Shown: positions 16,881 through 25,235 of the stretch, piece by piece
Numbering within the stretch: the first letter of the stretch is position 1
Layout: every line of letters begins with the position of its first letter
Assembly: GCA_903873705.1 (NCBI GenBank)
Contig: CAIQPK010000064.1
Coordinates: 99,993 to 163,992 of the forward strand
Length of the DNA stretch: 64,000 nucleotides
DNA from: an uncultured Acidobacteriota bacterium
GTDB lineage: Bacteria > Acidobacteriota > Terriglobia > Terriglobales > Acidobacteriaceae
Direction: 5' to 3'
The notes under the pieces: model-generated
Told to the model about the DNA's origin: nothing
Seen by the model: the letters and a program-made list of their open reading frames with translations, nothing else
Database searches by the model: none
Translations under genes and position numbers: made by a program

Positions 16881-18041
16881 CTACGCGAGCCCCATAGCCT
16901 GGTGCACTTCCACCATCGTTTCCTGCGCCCGCTTGGCCGCGCGCACCGCGCCGTTCGCCAGCACGTCCTTGATCACGCCGGGCCGCTGTTCCAGGTCTCG
17001 GCGATGCTCCTGCACCGGCGCAATCATCCGCACAATGCCATCAGCCACCCAGCTCTTGCACTCAATGCACCCGATCCCCGCCGTCCGGCAACCATCCGCC
17101 GCCTTGAGCTTCGTCTCTTCGTCGGAAAAAACCTTGTGCAGATCGAACACCGGGCAAACATCCGGATTGCCCTTATCCTCGCGCCGCACCCGCGCCGGAT
17201 CGGTCACCATCGTTTTCAGCTTCGCGCGCAGCGTGTCCTCCGGCTCCGACAGCATGATCACATTCCCGTAGCTCTTGGACATCTTGCGTCCATCCAGCCC
17301 CGGCAGCTTCGGCGAAGGCGTCAGCAGCACCTTCGGCTCCGGCAGAATCTCTCTCCGCCCAAAGCCCGTAATCTTCTTCGTCTGCCCCGCCGCTTCATAC
17401 AACTGGTGCGCAGAAAAATGCTGCAGCCCCTTATCGCCGGCCAGCTTGCGAGCCTTCTCTTTGATCGCTTCCATCTCCCACGGCGCCGCATCTGGCGAGA
17501 GCACAAACTCCCCCGGATAAAGCTGGTTGAACCGCCGCGCCACCTCGCGCGTCAGCTCCACGTGCGCCACCTGGTCCGCGCCCACCGGCACAAAGTCCGG
17601 CTTGTACAACAGAATGTCCGCAGACTGCAGCAGCGGATACCCCAGGAACCCATACGTGCTCAGGTCCTTGTTCGAAAGCTGTTGCTGCTGGTCCTTGTAG
17701 CTCGGCACCCGCTCCAGCCAGCCCAGCGGCGTAAACATCCCAAACAGCGTATTCAGCCGGTCATGCTGCAGCACGTCGCTCTGCTTGAAGATCACGCAGC
17801 GCCCGGGATCGAGCCCCGCCGAAAGAAAGTCCAGCGTGATCTGAAAGATGTTCTCCTGCACCCGCGTTGGGTCGGCGTAATCGGTCGTCAGCGCATGAAG
17901 GTCGGCGATGAAGAAGTAGCAGTCGTACTCCTGCTGCAGCTTCACCCAGTTGAACAGCGCGCCCATGTAATTGCCCAGGTGCAGGCGTCCGGTAGGCCGC
18001 ATGCCGCTCAAAACCCGCGGCCGAGGTGTGGTTCTGGTCAT
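16881..18041 (-). CDS. trpS: Tryptophanyl-tRNA synthetase
   Basis: 386 residues from the ATG at 18041; an in-frame TTG at 18080 would add 13 residues that do not look conserved. Class I synthetase signatures: HLGN (21-24) as the HIGH motif in GMRPTGRLHLGNYMGAL, and KMSKS at 253-257. It charges tRNA-Trp with tryptophan in the cytoplasm. The middle carries an insertion (about 185-245, Lys/Ala-rich) that makes it longer than the 330-residue compact forms, as in a known long subgroup. Four cysteines near the C-terminus (VCPVF, GCRTAGIGCIECK) may bind a metal. It lies between the M50-like gene and scpA in a common bacterial order. Confidence 0.94.
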   Translation of the reverse strand: MTRTTPRPRVLSGMRPTGRLHLGNYMGALFNWVKLQQEYDCYFFIADLHALTTDYADPTRVQENIFQITLDFLSAGLDPGRCVIFKQSDVLQHDRLNTLFGMFTPLGWLERVPSYKDQQQQLSNKDLSTYGFLGYPLLQSADILLYKPDFVPVGADQVAHVELTREVARRFNQLYPGEFVLSPDAAPWEMEAIKEKARKLAGDKGLQHFSAHQLYEAAGQTKKITGFGRREILPEPKVLLTPSPKLPGLDGRKMSKSYGNVIMLSEPEDTLRAKLKTMVTDPARVRREDKGNPDVCPVFDLHKVFSDEETKLKAADGCRTAGIGCIECKSWVADGIVRMIAPVQEHRRDLEQRPGVIKDVLANGAVRAAKRAQETMVEVHQAMGLA

Positions 18042-18154
18042 GGAAAAGGGGCTCACTTCACTATCTGATTCACGCTCCAAGCGGAGCTTTTCTTCGGACT
18101 CTCAGAATACATGCACCCCTGCCCCAACTTTGGTGCAGACCGCTCAACTAACCG

Positions 18155-18862
18155 CTAGAAACGCACCCCAAGAAGCGCATTGAAAATCGCCATCAACGGA
18201 CCGAAGAACGTCAGCACCATCGCGAACCCAAAAAAGAAGAACCCGATCATGAAGTACATGCTCATCCGCTGAAACGTCTGCGCCGCGTTGTACGGCAGGA
18301 AGTTCACGAGGATCTTTCCACCGTCAAAAAACGGAAACGGCATCAGATTGAACACGAACAGCAGCAGGTTGATCAGGATGCAGTGGTAAAGCAGCAACAC
18401 CACCGGAAAGATCGACGGCAGGTCCATCGTATCGACCCCCGGAACGCGCCTCGCCAGCAGCGCAGCCGTCTGCAAAGACATCGCCGCACCCTGATTCACC
18501 CGCACCAGGACCATCAGCGTCACCAGCGACAATACCGCCGTCACCAGCTGCATCGCCGGCCCCGCCAGGATGGCCACCGTCTCATCCCGCACCATCCGCC
18601 GGAAATTGCCCGCCGTCATCGTCACCGGCTTGGTCCAGCCCATAATGAACGGCGGTGACCGCAACACATAAATCAGTGGAAACAGCGCCGTCCCAAACGC
18701 ATCGAAGTGCTGCATCGGATTCATCGTCAACCGGCCCATCATCTTCGCTGTGGGATCGCCCAGCCGATTCGCCGCCCACGCCTGCGCGCAATCGTGCAGC
18801 GACAGCGCAAACAACATCACCACAATTTCGAAGATGCTCAGCCCAAAATCAATCGTCGACAT
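18155..18862 (-). CDS. M50 site-2-protease-like membrane protein with altered zinc motif
   Basis: 235 residues from the ATG at 18862, with five to six membrane segments. The fold matches M50B rhomboid-like site-2 proteases: MGRLTMNPMQHFDAFGTALF, GWTKPVTMTAGNFRRMVRDE, AGPAMQLVTAV and NLMPFPFFDGG. Yet the zinc motif, normally HExxH, reads HDCAQ (residues 23-27): the first His and Asp180 of the second motif stay, but the catalytic Glu is Asp and the second His is Gln. This suggests an inactive or altered member. It is the first gene of the M50 - trpS - scpA cluster; the 113-base gap to trpS shows no terminator. Confidence 0.87.
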   Translation of the reverse strand: MSTIDFGLSIFEIVVMLFALSLHDCAQAWAANRLGDPTAKMMGRLTMNPMQHFDAFGTALFPLIYVLRSPPFIMGWTKPVTMTAGNFRRMVRDETVAILAGPAMQLVTAVLSLVTLMVLVRVNQGAAMSLQTAALLARRVPGVDTMDLPSIFPVVLLLYHCILINLLLFVFNLMPFPFFDGGKILVNFLPYNAAQTFQRMSMYFMIGFFFFGFAMVLTFFGPLMAIFNALLGVRF

Positions 18863-18936
18863 AGTCTCTAGGGTAACCCCAACAGACACACCCAAGACAC
18901 CTGTGGCATCATGGCTGCAACAATTCGGAGGCACCG

Positions 18937-20130
18937 ATGAGATTCTTGCCCCTGCTAGCGCTGGCCCTCAGCTTTACCCTCGCAGCAGCCGCGCAGGCAC
19001 CCGCGAGTAAATCCGAAGCTGACCTGAAAGCCGAGTACGAGCAGGCTCAGAAGTTCTATACGGCTTCAAACTTCACGGCAGCCCTTCCGCTTTTCGAAGA
19101 CCTGCACGCGCAGGATCCCCAAAACCCAGCTTACGAAGAGCGGCTCGCTATGTCGCTCCTGGGCTCCGCAAATAACCAGGGCCCTGCGCACAAGGCTGCA
19201 CGTGCTCGTGCCAAGAGTCTCTTGCTTGAAGCCCAAAAGCTTGGAGACAACAGTCCTCTACTGGTCACGGTTCTTGAAAAGCTCAATAACGCTGACGCGG
19301 AAGGCGACGGTCCATCCGAACCCGACACGCCTGCGAGAACGGACTTCGCACAAGCAGAAAAGCTCTTTGGCAGCGGTGACATGAAGGGAGCACTGGAGCT
19401 ATATAAGAAGGCGCTTTCGGAAGAACCCAACTTCTACGCAGCCGCGTTATACGCCGGCGATTCGCTCTTCAAAACAGGAGACTGCCCTCAGGCCGGTTTG
19501 TATTACGCCAAGGCTATCGCTATCAATCCCGATGAGGAAACGGCGCACCGCTACTGGGCGGACTGCCTGGCTAAGTCGAAGGAAATGAAGCTGGCGGAAG
19601 ACCAATACATCCAGGCCGTCATCGCCCAGCCGTACCAGAAGACCCCACGACAAAGCCTGAAAACCTGGGCCGACCTGAACCATTCCCGCATTGTGCCGCC
19701 ACCAATCACGCTGCCCAACGCCGCCAACAAAGGTAAGGACGGGGCCATTACCATCACGCTGGATGCTTCAGAAAAAGACACAGCAGTTTCTTCCCTCGCA
19801 CTGATGTACTCCATGAACTCAGCATTATGGCAAGGCGAAAAGTTCAAAAAGGCTTATCCCAACGAGAAGCAATACCGTCACTCTCTGGCTGAAGAAGTCG
19901 ATAACATTCGCGGCATGCTCAAAGTTGCGAAGGAAATGAAAATCTCCGACAGCAAGCTCAGTTCCTCCAACAAGTTTCTCCGCGACATTGACCAGGACGG
20001 TATGCTCGAATGCTGGATCCTCCTCGACAACCCCGATCAGGGCATCGCGCAGGACTACGCCACCTACCGCAAAGACCACCGCGATCTGATGGCTCAGTAC
20101 ATCGCGAAATACGACGTCCATCCCATGTAG
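18937..20130 (+). CDS. Secreted tetratricopeptide-repeat protein
   Basis: 397 residues with a signal peptide (FLPLLALALSFTLAAAAQ). TPR-type helices are clear at about 30-70 (YEQAQKFYTASNFTAALPLF) and at 130-225 (FAQAEKLFGSGDMKGALELY, then YYAKAIAINPDEETAHRYWA). The C-terminal 150 residues are helical and of unknown family, with a conserved-looking end (DYATYRKDHRDLMAQYI). It likely acts in the periplasm as a protein-binding module. Codon use is less C-biased than its neighbours. It is divergent from the M50-like gene, sharing a 74-base promoter gap. Confidence 0.82.
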   Translation: MRFLPLLALALSFTLAAAAQAPASKSEADLKAEYEQAQKFYTASNFTAALPLFEDLHAQDPQNPAYEERLAMSLLGSANNQGPAHKAARARAKSLLLEAQKLGDNSPLLVTVLEKLNNADAEGDGPSEPDTPARTDFAQAEKLFGSGDMKGALELYKKALSEEPNFYAAALYAGDSLFKTGDCPQAGLYYAKAIAINPDEETAHRYWADCLAKSKEMKLAEDQYIQAVIAQPYQKTPRQSLKTWADLNHSRIVPPPITLPNAANKGKDGAITITLDASEKDTAVSSLALMYSMNSALWQGEKFKKAYPNEKQYRHSLAEEVDNIRGMLKVAKEMKISDSKLSSSNKFLRDIDQDGMLECWILLDNPDQGIAQDYATYRKDHRDLMAQYIAKYDVHPM

Positions 20131-20133
20131 CCG

Positions 20134-20883
20134 CTACTTCTCCCGCTTCACCTTCGCTGGAATCCCCAGCGCCAGCGACTTCTCCGGCACATCCCTGGTC
20201 GCCAGCGCGAACGCCCCCAGCATCGCATCCGGCCCAATCCGAGACCCCGCCAGCACCGTCGCGTGATACGTCACCCGCGCCCGCGGCCCAATCTCCGTAA
20301 TCTTGTTCGTCACATCAGCCTGGTGCTGAATGTTGTGCGTGTGCGAGTAAATGTTCGCGTAGTCCGAGATGCTCGTTCGCTCATGCAGCGTAATCCCGCC
20401 ACGATCGTCCAGCAGCACATGCCGATGGATCCAGCAGTCATCGCCGATCGACAGGTTGTACCCAAAGCTGAACTGCACATGCTGGAAGATCCTGACCCGC
20501 TCGCCCATGTGCGCAAAAATATGCCGCCCCAGCACCTGCCTCAGCCTCTCCCCCAGCCACTGGTTAGCCCCCATGTGCGACGCATCGAACTGCAGCCACA
20601 GCCAGATCAGTGGCTTCCGCGGATAGTACCGCACCGGGTCCATATCGCCGTAATACTCCGGCTCCAGCGTCACATTGCGCGCATCAAGATGGTCCCCCGC
20701 AATCCCCGTCGGCGGCGCCTTCTTCGCATACAACAAATTCCGCAGCGTAAAGCTGACAATCTCCGCCCGCTCTTCATAACCGGTATGCCGCGTAAGCGCG
20801 CTATCCAGCGTAGCCAGCCACTGCAGATAAAGCGCTTCAGCTTTAGGTTGAGGACGAAGTTCGCGGTATTGGAAAACAGGCAT
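20134..20883 (-). CDS. Left-handed beta-helix (hexapeptide) acyltransferase-like protein
   Basis: 249 residues. The C-terminal half has hexapeptide-repeat turns typical of the LacA/WbbJ-type acyltransferase family: IGDDCWIHRHVLLDDRGGIT, ISDYANIYSHTHN, IGPRARVTYHATVLAGSRIG, PDAMLGAFALATRDVPEKSL and the family-like end ALGIPAKVKREK. The N-terminal half (about 110 residues) is helical and not recognised. The catalytic His is probably in YSHTHN. It likely transfers an acetyl or other acyl group from CoA to a sugar or lipid. It ends 4 bases after the convergent TPR gene. Confidence 0.82.
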   Translation of the reverse strand: MPVFQYRELRPQPKAEALYLQWLATLDSALTRHTGYEERAEIVSFTLRNLLYAKKAPPTGIAGDHLDARNVTLEPEYYGDMDPVRYYPRKPLIWLWLQFDASHMGANQWLGERLRQVLGRHIFAHMGERVRIFQHVQFSFGYNLSIGDDCWIHRHVLLDDRGGITLHERTSISDYANIYSHTHNIQHQADVTNKITEIGPRARVTYHATVLAGSRIGPDAMLGAFALATRDVPEKSLALGIPAKVKREK

Positions 20884-21100
20884 GATGGCTTCTCACAGAT
20901 GGCTAGTGGAAACTGCGTTAGTGACCCGGCGCAAGCTCCCACGCGCCGCTGACAACGTAGCGGTCAGCAACAACAGCGAAAGCGCGCAGTTTGGATCATC
21001 ACCACACTCATGCGAGCAACAGAATACCCGACCCAACGCCTGCCCACACCTGACATCCACCCCGCCGCCTTGCAAAAGGCGTTACGATCCCAACCAAAGC

Positions 21101-22492
21101 TCATTCGGGATACACCCCAAAAATGCTCAGGCATTCACCCGGCCCAAAGATCTTCGCACTACCTTCATGCACCGTCCACCACGTTCTCCAGGCAAACTGC
21201 GACTCCTCCGGCGTACGCTCACGCTTCTGCTTCGGTAGCCGATGATGCGTGAGCGCCATCAGCGAGCTATCCGGATCATTCGAAGCCAGAGGAGAGGTGA
21301 AGGCGTCAATCAGCAGTGGCACGGCCTTGGCAGACGCGGTATTCGCCATCCCGTCAAACGCGCTGAAGCGATCCTGCCTTCTGCTTTCGCTTCGAAGCCG
21401 CGCCTCAAAAAACGGTAGTTCGCTCTCACCGCCCAGAATGCCGAGACCACGCAGAGTGCTCATTCGCACTTCCTCGTCGGCATCCGTCGAAAGCTCTTCA
21501 AGCAACGGCACATACGACTTGTCGCCCATCTGGCTCAAGTCTCTCGCCGCCTCCCACCGTATGGAACCGGGCATCCAGTCGTGTTCATCTCGAGGCTTCT
21601 TTGCAGGCACAGCGGTCAGCCGCGCCAGCGCCGCCCTCGCCTCCACTGTGTTCAGGTGATACAGCGCTCGGAGTCCCCTGATCCACTCGCCAGAAGGCAC
21701 CACCCAGGCCGCAAACACCGGCTCCATGCCCGCCGCCGGATGAGCAGCCAGGCCGTCGTACACGGCATCGCGCCAGAGCGTGCGCGTAAAGTCAGCTTCC
21801 CCCTCGGCAGCCGTCCATGCCTTGGCCTCCAGGGCATCCTTCTTCGAATCGCGGCCCGCAGGCGCCGGTGCCGGCCGCCAGTGATAGGGCACCGCCGCCT
21901 CCGCAACCAACCCTTGTTCCATGGCCAGCAACTTCCCCGCATCAGGCGGCAGTACATCCAGCGACAGCGTCAGCGTTTCGGTCTGCTCCTTGCCGCCTTC
22001 TTTTTCAAAGTTCATCTCGAAGACGTTTTGATAGCGCGACCAGAGCCCCCACCGCACCGTCTTCGTCACCACCACGTCGTAGTGGCCGGGTTTAGAGATG
22101 TGAAAGTCACCCTGCAACAGGTAGCGGCGACTGCTGACACCATTCGGACGTACTTCCGTCAATCCACCGGACAGGCAATCGATACTCGTCAACCTACAGA
22201 AAGGCCCGCTCTCAAACTTCGGCTCACCATTGCCCGGCGTCGCGTCCGGAACCTCGATGACGAGCGGTGCTCCGGCGACACATCCCAAACCCCACGCGAT
22301 CCCCAGCGCCTCCCGACTGCGATTCGCCGCGCTCACATCAATCCACACTGGCTCGCCCAGCAGCACCGTCTGCTTGGAAAGCGCGATCCGCAACTCCAGC
22401 GGCCCCTCACGCTCCGCCGACTGCGCCAGCACTGACAACCACGGCAGAGCCGTCACCCCGAGCAGCATCGCCATCGTGTACGCGCGCTTCAC
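21101..22492 (-). CDS. Secreted protein with HEAT-like repeats
   Basis: 463 residues with a signal peptide (MAMLLGVTALPWLSVLAQ). The N-terminal half is a beta-sandwich-like domain (LRIALSKQTVLLGEPVWIDV) with four cysteines. The second half has HEAT-like helices (VPLLEELSTDADEEVRMSTL, RGLGILGGESELPFFEARL, SAKAVPLLIDAFTS). The pairing of a domain about stimulus/dues-type beta fold with HEAT repeats is common in secreted orphan proteins; the function is unknown. Codon bias is weaker than in neighbours. The 217 bases upstream of the acyltransferase start, downstream of this gene's stop, hold no gene I can support. Confidence 0.75.
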   Translation of the reverse strand: MKRAYTMAMLLGVTALPWLSVLAQSAEREGPLELRIALSKQTVLLGEPVWIDVSAANRSREALGIAWGLGCVAGAPLVIEVPDATPGNGEPKFESGPFCRLTSIDCLSGGLTEVRPNGVSSRRYLLQGDFHISKPGHYDVVVTKTVRWGLWSRYQNVFEMNFEKEGGKEQTETLTLSLDVLPPDAGKLLAMEQGLVAEAAVPYHWRPAPAPAGRDSKKDALEAKAWTAAEGEADFTRTLWRDAVYDGLAAHPAAGMEPVFAAWVVPSGEWIRGLRALYHLNTVEARAALARLTAVPAKKPRDEHDWMPGSIRWEAARDLSQMGDKSYVPLLEELSTDADEEVRMSTLRGLGILGGESELPFFEARLRSESRRQDRFSAFDGMANTASAKAVPLLIDAFTSPLASNDPDSSLMALTHHRLPKQKRERTPEESQFAWRTWWTVHEGSAKIFGPGECLSIFGVYPE

Positions 22493-22518
22493 TCGTCGAA
22501 CCCTCGCTTCACTACCGC

Positions 22519-23247
22519 CTACTCGATCGCATAAACAATCTGCACCGTAGCCGAGCTGTCCACCCGCTGCGGCTCAATCGCCAGCGGCGCCGGAGCATTC
22601 GCATCAGCGCTCTTGAACGCAGCATTCATCATCATCCGCGGCCGCACCACCTCCGCGCTGATCGTATTCGTCGCATACACCGGCTTACCCAGCACCACGC
22701 CCATGCTCTTCGCCAGCTGATCCGCCATTACCTTCGCCCGCTCGGTCGCGCGCCGTATCGCCTCCGCATCCAGCGCCACGCTGCTCTTCATCCGCCAGTT
22801 GATGTCACCGCTCTGGTTCGCGCCAGCCTGTATCGCCGCATCCAGGATCAGCGCCGCATCCTTCGGCGCCACGCTCACCGTCCAGCTCTGGTCCACGCGA
22901 AACTTCATGCCCTTCTGCGCCTTCATCTCGTAATCGCTCAACCGCGAAACGCTCTGCGCCTGGCTCTGAATCTCCGACTTCTGCGCCCCCGCATCCAACA
23001 TCGCCTTCACAATCTTGTTCGACGACTCCGACGCCGCCTTGTACGTCACCGGCAGCGTCAGCCCATACGTCGTAAACCCGATATGAATCTCCGCCACCTC
23101 GGCATCGGCCTCCGCATGGTCGCTCGCCGAAACCGAAACCGTCCGGTTGTCCTTGCTGATCGTCAGCGAAGGCGCATTCATCGTTTGCGCGGCCGCAACG
23201 GCCCCGCTCAACAGGCAGCTTCCCAGCAACATCATCGTTACGCGCAT
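22519..23247 (-). CDS. SIMPL domain (DUF541) periplasmic protein
   Basis: 242 residues with a signal peptide (MMLLGSCLLSGAVAAAQ). The SIMPL fold is shown by ISKDNRTVSVSASDHAEADA, AEIHIGFTTYGLTL, the helix AASESSNKIVKAMLDAGAQK, and later AIRRATERAKVMADQLAKSM followed by GKPVYATNTISAEV. Members are exported proteins linked to oxidative stress or outer-membrane effects in various bacteria; the mechanism is unknown. It starts 2 bases after a small basic protein gene and so is translated with it. Confidence 0.87.
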   Translation of the reverse strand: MRVTMMLLGSCLLSGAVAAAQTMNAPSLTISKDNRTVSVSASDHAEADAEVAEIHIGFTTYGLTLPVTYKAASESSNKIVKAMLDAGAQKSEIQSQAQSVSRLSDYEMKAQKGMKFRVDQSWTVSVAPKDAALILDAAIQAGANQSGDINWRMKSSVALDAEAIRRATERAKVMADQLAKSMGVVLGKPVYATNTISAEVVRPRMMMNAAFKSADANAPAPLAIEPQRVDSSATVQIVYAIE

Positions 23248-23249
23248 GG

Positions 23250-23429
23250 CTACTCTTCTCCGGTCTTGTCCAGCAGGTCCGCCAGCGTTTCCTTATGCTT
23301 CGGCTTCGCAGCGTCCTTCTCTTTGACGGTCGGCAGCGGAAAAGAGGACTTAAGCGTTCCCACCCGCTCCCGCGCATTCGCCTTCACCGCCTTGGTTATG
23401 GAAAACACTTTTTTCTTAGCCTTGGCCAT
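23250..23429 (-). CDS. Small basic protein upstream of the SIMPL gene
   Basis: 59 residues, starting MAKAKKKVFSITKAVKANAR and ending in DLLDKTGEE. The N-terminal half is strongly basic and the C-terminal half is mixed Lys/Glu. Spacing of only 2 bases to the SIMPL start, and codon use like its neighbours, support it as a real gene. No known family; a nucleic-acid-binding role is possible from composition alone. The start ATG at 23429 has GAGGATGG just upstream. Confidence 0.65.
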   Translation of the reverse strand: MAKAKKKVFSITKAVKANARERVGTLKSSFPLPTVKEKDAAKPKHKETLADLLDKTGEE

Positions 23430-23520
23430 CGTCCATCCTCGCGCTCTCGCGTTGACAGCTTACTCCACCGCACCCATCCTCCAACCGGAGTATTCTGAAA
23501 CTCAGGCGGAGGTTACCCCG

Positions 23521-23898
23521 ATGGAAGAACGCGACTTTTTTGATGAGCGGCCCGAGCCCAGGACCCACACCCTCACCTGCCCCCACTGCTCGGTTGCAGC
23601 AACCTACCAGCTCAACTGGCTGGTCCGCCGCAAAAAGTCCCAGTGCCCCCGCAACGCCGACGAGCGCGATCGCGCCCGCTTCGCCAAGGCCCAGAGCTAC
23701 ATGGTCCGCCGCGACGACCAGGTCGCCTGCACCAACGTCCGCTGCCGCAAGCGCTTCGAAGTCACCGGCCTCCAGACCGTAGCCGACCTCATCGACACCT
23801 CCAAGCTTCCCGCCGACCACCGCGAAGTCCCCGCCCCCGTCCAGACCAACGACCGCGAAGCCGCCCTCCGCGCCCGCTTCGCCCGCAAAACCTACTAA
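23521..23898 (+). CDS. Small zinc-ribbon-type protein
   Basis: 125 residues from the ATG at 23521, with a GGAGG ribosome binding site. It has a CPHC pair near residue 20, a Cys at about 41 (KSQCPRNADE) and CTNVRC near 70, so a four- or five-Cys zinc site is likely. The rest is rich in Arg and Asp. No family name recognised. Upstream sequence in the same frame is open but is non-coding in composition and overlaps the opposite-strand genes, so it is not part of this gene. Confidence 0.75.
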   Translation: MEERDFFDERPEPRTHTLTCPHCSVAATYQLNWLVRRKKSQCPRNADERDRARFAKAQSYMVRRDDQVACTNVRCRKRFEVTGLQTVADLIDTSKLPADHREVPAPVQTNDREAALRARFARKTY

Positions 23899-24207
23899 GC
23901 GTCTCTCGAGGAGCGGCACGACAGGGATGAACCAAGCCAGTTAACCCCGCTTCAAGTCGAGCTTTAACTCCTTCCCTAAGCCCTTCATTCCGAATTCCTT
24001 ATCCCCCTGAGCCTGTTCCGGTTCTGTCCCCCCTCTAGCCACAACCCTCGCGAGACCAGCACCACCGCCTTCGCAAACTTTGCGTGTGTTTTGCCTTTGC
24101 GAACTTTGCGTGAAACGCCTTTGGCCTTCGCCCTTGCTTTTCCAACCCACCCAGCCCACCTGTGATTTAATAGAGCCTGACAAACGAGCACACCGAAGGA
24201 GCCACCC
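23899..24207. other. Intergenic stretch with CTTTGCG-type repeat copies
   Basis: 309 bases with no gene I can support. It contains two variants of the short dispersed motif TTTGCGAACTTTGCGTGAAA (24080-24118), which also occurs near 33185-33240, 34250-34300 and 55380-55420. The start of the downstream small membrane protein gene has a weak AAGGAG ribosome binding site at 24196. Confidence 0.5.
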
Positions 24208-24492
24208 ATGGCCAACATGATCCTCCCCCACGACGAGCGCCACCTCACCCCCGACGAAGTCGAGTCCCTCGACCGCCGTCGCCGTCGCGGCCAGCTTTTC
24301 CTCACCATGGGCTTCCAGTGCCTCATTGTGGCCACCCTGCTCACCGTCTGGGCCGGCCAGGACCTCACCTACTCCCCCGGCTGGGCACACCCCATCGCCT
24401 ATTGGGACGGCATCGCCTTCATCGCGGCCTTCATCTTCCTCGTCAACGGCATCCGCCTCAAGCGCGGCTCCAACGAGTTCATCAGCTACTAA
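24208..24492 (+). CDS. Small membrane protein, two membrane segments
   Basis: 94 residues with an AAGGAG ribosome binding site. The N-terminus is soluble and charged (HLTPDEVESLDRRRRRG), then two membrane segments (LFLTMGFQCLIVATLLTVWA and WDGIAFIAAFIFLVNGI). The Arg cluster before the first segment predicts the N-terminus inside. Family not recognised. It stands alone, with a repeat cluster just downstream. Confidence 0.7.
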   Translation: MANMILPHDERHLTPDEVESLDRRRRRGQLFLTMGFQCLIVATLLTVWAGQDLTYSPGWAHPIAYWDGIAFIAAFIFLVNGIRLKRGSNEFISY

Positions 24493-24566
24493 CTTCGACC
24501 GTCACTCACGACGCACCAACGGCGAGCCATCCAAGGCTCGCCGTTAGTGTTTGCGCATCTCCCGCT

Positions 24567-24690
24567 TCTAAGTACCCCAAGGCTCTAGCCTTGGGTCTCA
24601 TAGGCTCTATTAGGTACCCCAAGGCTTTAGCCTTGGGTCTCATAGGCTCTATAACGAATCGGGCTTTAGCCCCTGGGGTAAAGCCCGCAC
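24567..24690. repeat. Cluster of palindromic GGCTTTAGCC-type repeats
   Basis: Two near-identical direct copies 42 bases apart (starting GTACCCCAAGGC at 24572 and 24614), each a palindrome CCAAGGC-T-TAG-CCTTGG, are followed by the related GGGCTTTAGCCC form at 24660. Related copies occur at 45137 and 53981. Confidence 0.85.
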
Positions 24691-24700
24691 CAGCAATCCC

Positions 24701-25165
24701 TCAATGCCGCCGCCCACCCAGCGCCCAAACCTCCTCCGGCCGTCCCACCATCAGCACCACAAAGCACAACACAAACACCGACCAGTCCAGCGACGCCCCC
24801 CAATACATCCAGAACGCCGCCCCCGGCCCCGGATACCCACCCGACAGCCACATCGCCCCCATCAGCAGCATCCCGAAGAAGCTGGCCAGCTTCGTCCTCA
24901 AGCCCAGCACCAGCGCCACCCCGATCAGCAACTCACCATAAGCCACCGCAAACGCCATCGGCGTAGCCGCATGAGCCAGGATGAACCGCAGCACCGGCAC
25001 CATGAACGGAAACGCCCCATGCTGCACAAACCCGGCAAGGTATTTCTCAAACCCGCCATGCAGCGTAAACGCCGTCCCAAACACCTTGTACTGCCCAAAC
25101 ACCAAGAAAAACAGCCCCACCCCAATCCGCAGCAGGGCCACCGCACGCGCATTCCCATCTCTCAT
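24701..25165 (-). CDS. DoxX family membrane protein
   Basis: 154 residues from the ATG at 25165. The four membrane segments and the motif LLRIGVGLFFLVFGQYKVFG plus AVAYGELLIGVALVLGLRTK fit the DoxX/DoxD-like family. Some members work with thiosulfate or quinone-linked redox reactions or with the outer envelope (SodA-MRC-type complexes); most are unassigned. The last cytoplasmic tail is short and basic. It is divergent from the iron-sulfur gene 70 bases away, so shared control is possible. Confidence 0.85.
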   Translation of the reverse strand: MRDGNARAVALLRIGVGLFFLVFGQYKVFGTAFTLHGGFEKYLAGFVQHGAFPFMVPVLRFILAHAATPMAFAVAYGELLIGVALVLGLRTKLASFFGMLLMGAMWLSGGYPGPGAAFWMYWGASLDWSVFVLCFVVLMVGRPEEVWALGGRRH

Positions 25166-25235
25166 GCCCAAAAGTCTACCCGACGCACACCCCGCCGCTC
25201 TGCTATCGTGACTAGTTCACCCGAGGACCCACTCC

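Noticed and set aside
16434..18068. A 544-codon open frame opposite scpA and trpS
   Set aside because: Arg/His/Leu-rich shadow with no domain; both opposite-strand genes are certain.
24567..24690. CRISPR array
   Set aside because: There are only two or three palindromic copies, with almost no spacer between them and no cas genes; copies elsewhere are single. It is a dispersed repeat.
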